A stretch of DNA of 16,074 nt, taken from Conidiobolus incongruus B7586. Its lineage: Eukaryota > Entomophthoromycota > Entomophthoromycetes > Entomophthorales > Conidiobolaceae. Shown in pieces: positions 9,732 through 16,074 of this stretch. Under the pieces are notes generated by a model. That model ran no database searches, had not been told where the DNA came from, and worked only from the letters and a program-made list of their open reading frames with translations. The position numbers and the translations under genes were made by a program. Within the stretch, counting starts at the first letter, position 1. Each line of letters opens with the position of its first letter. The DNA is taken from contig JNEM01013700.1 of the NCBI GenBank assembly GCA_000697335.1, positions 1 to 16,074 of the forward strand, read 5' to 3'.

Positions 9732-11380
9732 TTATCTTATTAGTTTTAAACTTGATTGAAATACATTATTCAAATCTTGAATATGATTAGGTACATCAGA
9801 AAGCATATCATAAAGTATTTGTAATTTAGATAAGATTCGATCCTTATCCGAACCTTGAAAATATTTGATTAGACTTAAGTATCTAAAACCAACATTATAC
9901 AAGTGGAAGTAGAAAGCTTGAATTTTTCCAGTTTTTGTTATTAATTCCAAAAGACTATCACATATTTCTATGTTTTTGTTCAGCCGTTTGGAATTTATTG
10001 ATGTTTGGTTCAATGTCCAATATTCAAATACCACTAAAGATAATTGGTAGTAGGATATTTTAATGGTTTGTTCCAGGATTTCAATCTTTTGGAAATAGTC
10101 TTTAAAGTCAGATTTTAACTGGTGTAATTGTTCTAATGTTTCGGCATAAGAAGAATTTAATAGATCAAACCGAGCTATACAAAGTTCTTCGATGCTCTCA
10201 GTTATTTTATCTTCTGGATCAGGGAATGAAGTATAATGAAGATTTTCATCTTGGTATCGATTAAATAAAGCTGTAATCTTTGACATTAACAACCTCTCGT
10301 CGGAATTTGTTTGTCCAAATTTCCAGCATTCTGGGGCTAGCATTTGCCAATATGGATCGTATAACTTTTCATCGAACTTGGGCGATTCTGCAACATAATT
10401 AGGATGAAAGCGTAAGTAACCACTAACAATTCGATTAAATAAGGCCACTCTAGGAAAAATAATTTTCCTATTAAAATTTATAGACTCTTCAAACCGTTCT
10501 GTATCAATATGTATTCCCAAGCAATAGCACATTCTGGTGAGATGAGCGAGGTAATCACGCACTATATCACTTTTACCTTGGAAATGAAATGCATTGGAAT
10601 AGATATATAATGCCTGAACGTTTTGTAAACTTGGTTTGTAAAGGATTCGTTTTAAATTAGTGAAAGCCAAATGATCCATATATTCTGTCAATTGAGGTGA
10701 TTTCTCTGATCGATATTGATATCCGCGATAATAAATAGCTAATAGTAAAGATTGTGAAATAGTTTTTGGATTAAAATATTTCAAATTAAATAATGACATG
10801 TGAGGATGAAAATTAATAATATAAAGCCTTATTAAATCTTCCCAAAATTCAGATTGGTATATCACTTCTAATCCTTCTGTTACATATGATAACGGATCGA
10901 TATTACTTGATATTGCAATATATGGCTTGCCATTACTTGATAGATTAGTATGATGCTGAGGATTCCTTATAAAATTCACTTTCAATACGAATTGCACTTG
11001 AGAGAATGAGACTTGATTGGAATTGACAATAAATGATGTCAAATGTTCAAGAGATTTAAATTGATTGGAGTGTAGTCTAGCAAGTATATGTGATCCTTTG
11101 GGATCAATACAATATATAAATTTTAGATTGAAAGCGGAAGGATTTGGAAATATGATTTCCTCTAAAATATTTAAATTAATTTTCATAATAATCAATACTA
11201 TATTTTATTACCTTTTGAGTGCTTAATAATATCATTTGAATTTTTAAATTTGTGAAGGAAGAACTGAGTTGATTTAGTTTTATTTTGGCATTTCTTACAA
11301 AATTTATCTTTGGGTTTTGCTACTTTATTTTTACAATTATTGCAATACGCAAATTCTGTTAAAAAAGATCCCTTTCTCAT
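9732..11380 (-). CDS. Gene B: zinc-ribbon plus fungal MHR-type transcription regulator, two exons
   Basis: The CDS is complement(join(9732..11161, 11212..11380)), 532 residues. I chose the ATG at 11380. The frame is open a few codons further up (from a TTG at 11389), but this ATG is the first, and it places the first zinc-ribbon cysteine at residue 13, exactly as in gene A. The motif is C13-x2-C16-x11-C28-x2-C31, read as YCNNCK..FCKKC, followed by basic residues. Exon 2 joins in phase 1 (..KHSK-E-EIIFP..) and carries the same MHR-like blocks as gene A at about residues 180-335: LFNLKYFNP, SLLLAIYYRGYQYR, QNVQALYIY and LTRMCYCLGIHIDTERF. The C-terminal half (YHQLSLVVFEYW-like helices, ending SSLKLIR) also aligns with A. 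It is a likely nuclear regulator and paralogue of A. No Zn2Cys6 cluster is present. Its targets are unknown. Confidence 0.85.
11162..11211 (-). other. Spliceosomal intron of gene B (50 nt)
   Basis: The donor GTAATA follows TCAAAAG, the same exon end as in gene A, and the acceptor is ATATTTTAG. An in-frame TAG lies close to the donor. Splicing here joins two frames into one protein that aligns with gene A across the junction, in the same phase. An internal ATG within the intron is in frame with exon 2, so a retained-intron transcript could in principle give a product without the zinc ribbon. Confidence 0.85.
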
Positions 11381-11419
11381 TATTACCAATAAATTGGAAC
11401 TTATTCATGATATTCAATG

Positions 11420-11433
11420 TATTTATAGCCAAT
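11420..11433 (-). promoter_or_regulatory. TATA box and adjacent CCAAT-type box of gene B
   Basis: TATAAATA (11420-11427, minus strand) lies 40-47 bases upstream of the ATG of gene B. An ATTGG pentamer (11429-11433) sits directly upstream of it. The TATA octamer is shared with gene A at nearly the same distance; the ATTGG is not seen at that place in A and may be chance. Confidence 0.5.
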
Positions 11434-12976
11434 AAATGTTACTAATCAAGTTTTGGGAAGAAATATATTGGAACTTAATCAACGTATATTAATTTTAATC
11501 TTATTGTTGATTTGATATATTTGTTGATGCACAAATCTAATTAATATCATTTGATATTATATTTTTGAACGGTTGAATTATAATTAATTAATTGAGAAAA
11601 AGTTGAGAGTTGTTTTTAAAATTTTATAACTCCATTTTTGGATTTATAATGAAATCAATAATTTTATCAAAGTACAATGCTAATTTTAAATGATATATTT
11701 AAAAAATATCATAATATTATTTCTTTTGTTCTAATATTTATATCAGGATAGATTTTAGGATCAATACAATATCTTGGAAATAAATCAATGATTAAAAAAT
11801 AAAGTTTTTTACATAATCAGAATGGATTTGATTAACAAGAACTATTTTTCCATCCCAATGCATAGTTTACTCTCAATATTAATTCAATTCAAATGATTAA
11901 TATGTTCAATATCTGATATAATATTAAAATATTTTATAAATATTTTATACCAAACAACAAAATAGGGATGTATAATATAATTAGTTTGATATAACCATAA
12001 CTGTTTAAATTGCTAACACTCATATTGATCAACTCAGTTACAAAACATAATAATCGTTCACCAACAAATTGGTAAACGGAATTTCAAATTGTATATTTTA
12101 TAATTAACAATAGGGAAATCTTGTTGTATATGAACTATGATATAATAAATGGAGATTTTTATTATTATTATTCTATCTTGTTCCCAAAGTTTATAACTGA
12201 TATACGTAAAAAATTTATATTATAATTTATAAGAGTTAAATACTTCATTAATCAATTATTTTTATATATTTTATATTTGTCTATGTAATCAAGACCAATT
12301 ATATCAAGAGTTTATTTGTATAAAGATTATTTAATGGAATAAATATATCACTTAAGGAGTGAGAAAGTTATTCTACCTCATTCATGATATTTTGTCTCAG
12401 CTCCCAGGTCTATTATATAAAGCTTAATAATTTTTGTTTTTTGAAAATTTTTTTTATTAATAACTAGTAACAAATTATTAAAATAATCATTTAAATAAAT
12501 TTAAATAAATTTTATATTTTAAAATAATGATTATTCAAAAATATTTATAAATATTTTTATATTTTTATATTTTTATATTTTATTATTATATTGAAATTTT
12601 TAATTTTTAATTTTTGTGACTTATTTTTAGAGTTACTAAAATATCTATTAACAAATATCAACTCCACTATCTAGTCTATAAAAGGTATATTTTTATTACT
12701 CATTTGATATAATTTTGTAGTAATTAATCTAATATGTTGTTAATTACTCATATGGTATTTATTTGATATGTAATTAATAATTTTATCCTCTAATTTTATC
12801 ATAAAGTTAATTATATTTTAATTATATAATAATTATTAAGAGACTAGTTTTTAAAGTTCTTTTATATATATATTTTATATTTATATAATTTATATAATTT
12901 ATTTAACTATAGATTAATCAATTAATTTATATCTTTAAAATTAAATTAATTATATAAATATTATTAAACTATCTGA
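11434..12976. other. Intergenic region between gene B and the transposon
   Basis: No gene is seen on either strand. A short imperfect inverted repeat lies around 12356-12406 (GGAGTGAGA against TCTCAGCTCC, loop about 30 bases), in a patch with less A/T-simple sequence. It has no U-tract or other feature that would name it. Confidence 0.55.
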
Positions 12977-12978
12977 TA
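12977..12978. repeat. Left TA target-site duplication
   Basis: A TA directly precedes the left terminal CACTAACC. The matching TA follows GGTTAGTG at 14551-14552. Tc1/mariner elements insert at TA and duplicate it. Confidence 0.75.
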
Positions 12979-13196
12979 CACTAACCCACAAAAGTGAGTC
13001 ATAAAATCAAAAATATATATATTTTAATTAATAACTAAAACAATTGTATATATTAGATTACTTGAAACTATAATATATAATTAAGGTATATTATTTAATA
13101 ATAAATAAATATATTTAGATATATTTAGTAAACTATTAGCAAAAATATTAACCCTTAATATTTAACCAAGGTGAGTTATAAATTTACAGGTTTTTG
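12979..13196 (+). repeat. Left inverted repeat of the transposon, with two direct-repeat sites
   Basis: The outer end (12979-13013) and an inner block (13150-13196) are complementary to the right end. Each holds the motif AARGTGAGTYATAAA, with GTGAGT starting at 12994 (outer) and 13171 (inner), 177 bases apart. The sequence between is poorly conserved. This is the IR/DR layout known from Sleeping Beauty-like Tc1 elements, in which each direct repeat binds transposase. Confidence 0.85.
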
Positions 13197-13304
13197 AGAT
13201 AAGGGGATATATTTAACAATATATAACTATATCTTTTTTCTCTCTTTGCTATTATTTTATATAATATTTTACAGATATACTAAATTTTTTTTATTAGTAT
13301 TATT

Positions 13305-14321
13305 ATACCTAAATCCCTCTCTAAAAAAATCCACTTGTGTATTAATCAACTTTATAAAAAAAGTAAATCAACTTGTGATATTGCTAGAATTACTAGTGTT
13401 AGTTAGTTTACTATAGCTAAGGTTGTTAAGAATAGCAATAAAGAAACATTTAAACTTAAACTTAAGTGTGTTAAAATTATAGATGAATATAATAAGAAGT
13501 ATATTTGTAGGTTGGTTAGTATAAGTAAATGTAGTACTACTATAGAAATATAACAGGAATTATAAAACTATACAAGAATATTAGTTAACACTAATACTAT
13601 TATATGTGCTTTATGTTAGCATAGATACCACTTACACCTTAAGAAAAAACACCCCCAACTAAAAAAATCCTATTATAAAGCTAGGTAAGAGTTTAAATGT
13701 CACCACTAATGTTAAACTGAAACTAATTAGAGTAAGGTTATTTAGTCTAATGAAACAAAAATATACTTTAGTGGATTTGATAAAAAAGCTAGATATTTTA
13801 GAAAAGATACAGAACTACTTTGTGACTATCATGTTAATTTTACTTAAAAGTATAATAATAGGTTAATTATTGTTTGGGGATGTATGTTGTTTTTAGGTAT
13901 AGGGTATCTTTGTAAAGTTAATAGGGGAATTAATACTGAGATATACTAAAGTATTCTAAAAAATGAATTGAAAAAAACCATTAAATAATATAGGTTAAAT
14001 AAATCTGATGTTATTTTCCAGTAAGATAATGCCTCTTGCTATACTACAACTTCTACTACCAAATAGCTTAAAAATAACAAGATAATAGTTATAAAGTAGC
14101 TTCTTCAATCTTTTAACTTTAATCTAATTAAATACTTTTAGGATTAGTTAAAAAAAGCTATTAAAGCTTTCCCCCCAGCAAAAAATTTAGATTAACTTTA
14201 GGAATATGTTCAAGAAACATAGAATAAGATTAACCCTTCTTAGTATAAGAAGTTAGTTGATTCTATACCCTACAAACTTAAAGAAGTTAGAAAAGCTAAA
14301 GGTAGATACACTAAGTTTTAA
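13305..14321 (+). pseudogene. Transposase of the Tc1-type element, disrupted by in-frame TAA/TAG codons
   Basis: One continuous frame of about 338 codons runs from an ATA, in the place of a start codon, to a TAA, close to the length of Tc1 transposases. The N-terminal part (about codons 10-45) has a helix-turn-helix pattern: YKKSKSTCDIARITSVS, stop, FTIAKVVK. The DDE domain shows I-stop-SNETK (usual WSDE), IIVWGC, IFQ-stop-DNA (usual QQDNA) and NLIKYF-stop-D (usual NPIExxWD). The second catalytic Asp (14025) and the third site (14130) are 34 residues apart, giving DD34E. The first Asp is now Asn (13749) and the Glu is now Lys (14130). There are 21 internal stops, all TAA or TAG at expected Gln or Trp positions where this can be judged, none TGA, and no frameshift. 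This suggests C-to-T hypermutation on both strands. Confidence 0.9.
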
Positions 14322-14334
14322 TTTTTTTTATCAC

Positions 14335-14550
14335 CAAAAACCTACAAATTTATAACTCACCTTAGGTAAAATTTAAGGGTTTATATTTTAACCAATTAAT
14401 AGCTAAATATCATCATTTAATGATATATATAACTAATAAATATAATAGATTTTAATTATTTAATTTAGGTTTATTTTATTAAATATTAATCAAGTTATTA
14501 GTAAAAATATAGGTGTTTTTGATTTTATAACTCACTTTTACAGGTTAGTG
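14335..14550 (-). repeat. Right inverted repeat of the transposon, with two direct-repeat sites
   Basis: This is the complement of the left repeat. The inner block 14335-14381 matches 13150-13196 at 41 of 47 positions, and the outer 35 bases match at 31. ACTCAC (complement of GTGAGT) lies at 14355-14360 and 14530-14535. Distances from the element end are 15 and 190 bases, against 15 and 192 on the left, so the layout is symmetric. Confidence 0.85.
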
Positions 14551-14552
14551 TA
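14551..14552. repeat. Right TA target-site duplication
   Basis: A TA directly follows the terminal GGTTAGTG and pairs with the TA at 12977-12978. Confidence 0.75.
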
Positions 14553-16074
14553 TACTAGGTTTTTTTTATTCTTATTACTTCTTAATTTTTTCTATTATTT
14601 TTAAAATTAAAACTATATTTTGTTAGTATTATATTATATAATATTGATTTATTTATTTATAAATCTTAATTATTATTTATATTTATATTATCCTAGCATA
14701 TTATTAGTATTATATTAAAAGCCACATTATTTATATATTAGGTCTTCCTTTATATTATATTGGTTTTATTATTACTATATATATTTTATAAAAATTAAAA
14801 TTCAAAATAATTTTTTAATTTTATAAAATTTTTAATTTTTTTAAATCCTTTTAATTAAAGAATATTAAAAAAATATATTTACATATATAAATTAAAATAA
14901 AATTTTTTCATATAGTTTAATTCTATATTTATATTGAAATATTTAGATATTAAATAATATTACCTTAATATTAACCAAATTAAGAAATAAATATATAAGT
15001 GATATATATCAGATTATTTAAAAAACACAGATTATAAACTAAGTTATATATCTTTATATTCCAAAAATATAATGTTTTTTCTTAAAATATCATGAAGAAA
15101 ATTAAGAGATAAAATTTCAAATTCAACTTGTTTAAATCTTTTATATTATATTATAAATAATTTAAATAGCTCAATATTACAATTGAATATTCAAATTACA
15201 ATACTATCAAATACTTATAAAAAATAATTAATATTATACAAACTTATAATTTTATCATCTAATTCAATCTAAATTAATTTATAGATATTTTTAAATATTA
15301 AAATAGCTAATTTTACTTAGTTTAATTATTATTGATAGTTTAAAAAAATATTAATATTAAAAATATTTTAATATATAAAATTAATTTTTTTAAATTATAT
15401 TATAAATTTACTAATTTAATAAATAATTCTTAATAATATAAAGTCAAAATAATTTTTATTCAAGAATAAATATAAAAGGAGATAAACTTTAAAAATTTAA
15501 ATATTGAATTTTTAGTGATAAATAATAAGCTATCATAGAGTTAAGGGAATTTAATAAATTTTATCAAATAAGATTTTTTAAATAAATATCTTATATTAAT
15601 TATAACTAAATATTTTTGTAAGCTTAACAAAAATAACTTAAAGACAAAATAATTTTGAAATAAAAATAATTAAAAATTATTTAATTGTTTAATTATAATA
15701 ATCTTATAATAAATGCTATTTTCTGACTTTATAAATAAGATTGACTTTTTCTCAAAAAATAAAATAATAGATTAATTTATGAAATAAGTAACCATTAATA
15801 AACCTACTTGATTTATTAAGGTAATTATGAATTTTTGAGTAATTGACAAGATTATTCCTTATTGATTAACTTTATAAATAATGTTTCAAGGAATTTTTCA
15901 TTTATATAAATAAATTAATTAATATTTATATATAGTTTCCTTATAATTTAATCTAAAACAAATCAATTAAATTATAAAAATAATATTATAATAGTAACTT
16001 TAATTTTACCATATATTAATAATATTGGAGAATAATATTAAAACTAATATTTCAAAATATTATTTAATATAAAA
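14553..16074. other. Extremely AT-rich region with no gene seen
   Basis: Nearly pure A/T sequence with very short open frames on both strands. I find no protein motif, RNA gene or repeat array in it. Confidence 0.6.

Larger units (their letters stand above)
12979..14550 (+). mobile_element. Tc1-type (Tc1/mariner, DD34E) DNA transposon, inactive
   Basis: A 1572-base element with terminal CACTAACC / GGTTAGTG, TA on both sides, inverted repeats of about 217 bp and a single transposase frame on the plus strand. The outermost 35 bases of the two ends match at 31 positions, and all four differences are transitions. The transposase frame has no indels but many stop codons, so the copy cannot make a full protein itself. 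Its inverted repeats are fairly well kept at their outer and inner motifs and diverged between them. An intact relative elsewhere in the genome would be expected if the family is still moving. Confidence 0.9.

Noticed and set aside
11381-11389. Upstream start for gene B at 11389
   Set aside because: The codon there is TTG. The first ATG is at 11380 and places the cysteines at the same residues as in gene A.
12979-14550. Two nested transposons, because two inverted-repeat pairs are present
   Set aside because: The inner and outer pairs share the same 15-base motif at symmetric distances and there is no second set of target duplications. One IR/DR element explains both.
1-16074. CRISPR arrays, bacterial operons, riboswitches or ribosome binding sites
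   Set aside because: The window has spliceosomal introns, fungal-type proteins and eukaryotic microsatellites. The only tandem arrays are simple A/T repeats without spacers.

Overview
The window is very AT-rich eukaryotic nuclear DNA: TA, TTA and TTAA microsatellites, long gene-poor spacers and short spliceosomal introns. The intact genes encode proteins whose central part looks like the fungal transcription factor middle homology region (MHR, Fungal_trans). This points to a fungus. The AT-richness, the short introns and the local expansion of an MHR family suggest an early-diverging lineage such as Entomophthoromycotina (Conidiobolus-like). The lineage is an inference; the fungal MHR assignment is firmer.

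Three related copies lie on the minus strand. Gene A (2062-3738) and gene B (9732-11380) are intact two-exon genes. In each, a small first exon carries a four-cysteine zinc-ribbon-like motif (C-x2-C-x11-C-x2-C at residues 13-31). A single short phase-1 intron then separates it from a long exon carrying the MHR-like region. Between them, at 6800-8221, is a decayed copy of the long exon that can be followed from its splice acceptor to its original stop codon. Its zinc-ribbon exon is not recognisable. A and B each have a TATAAATA box 31-47 bases upstream of the ATG. They are best read as paralogous regulators formed by local duplication; their targets cannot be read from the sequence.

On the right, a Tc1-type DNA transposon (12979-14550) is flanked by TA target sites. 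Its inverted repeats of about 217 bp each hold two copies of a direct-repeat motif (IR/DR organisation). It contains a plus-strand transposase frame with DD34E spacing. That frame runs about 338 codons without a single indel but has 21 internal TAA/TAG codons, no TGA, and two of three catalytic acidic residues changed by apparent G-to-A transitions. This is the signature of C-to-T hypermutation (RIP-like) rather than ordinary decay, and is the most unusual signal in the window.

The rest is intergenic. 1-2061, 3739-5639, 8224-9647, 11434-12976 and 14553-16074 show no gene I can support. An island of clearly higher GC at about 5640-6000 looks like a relic or part of a coding exon, but I cannot identify it.
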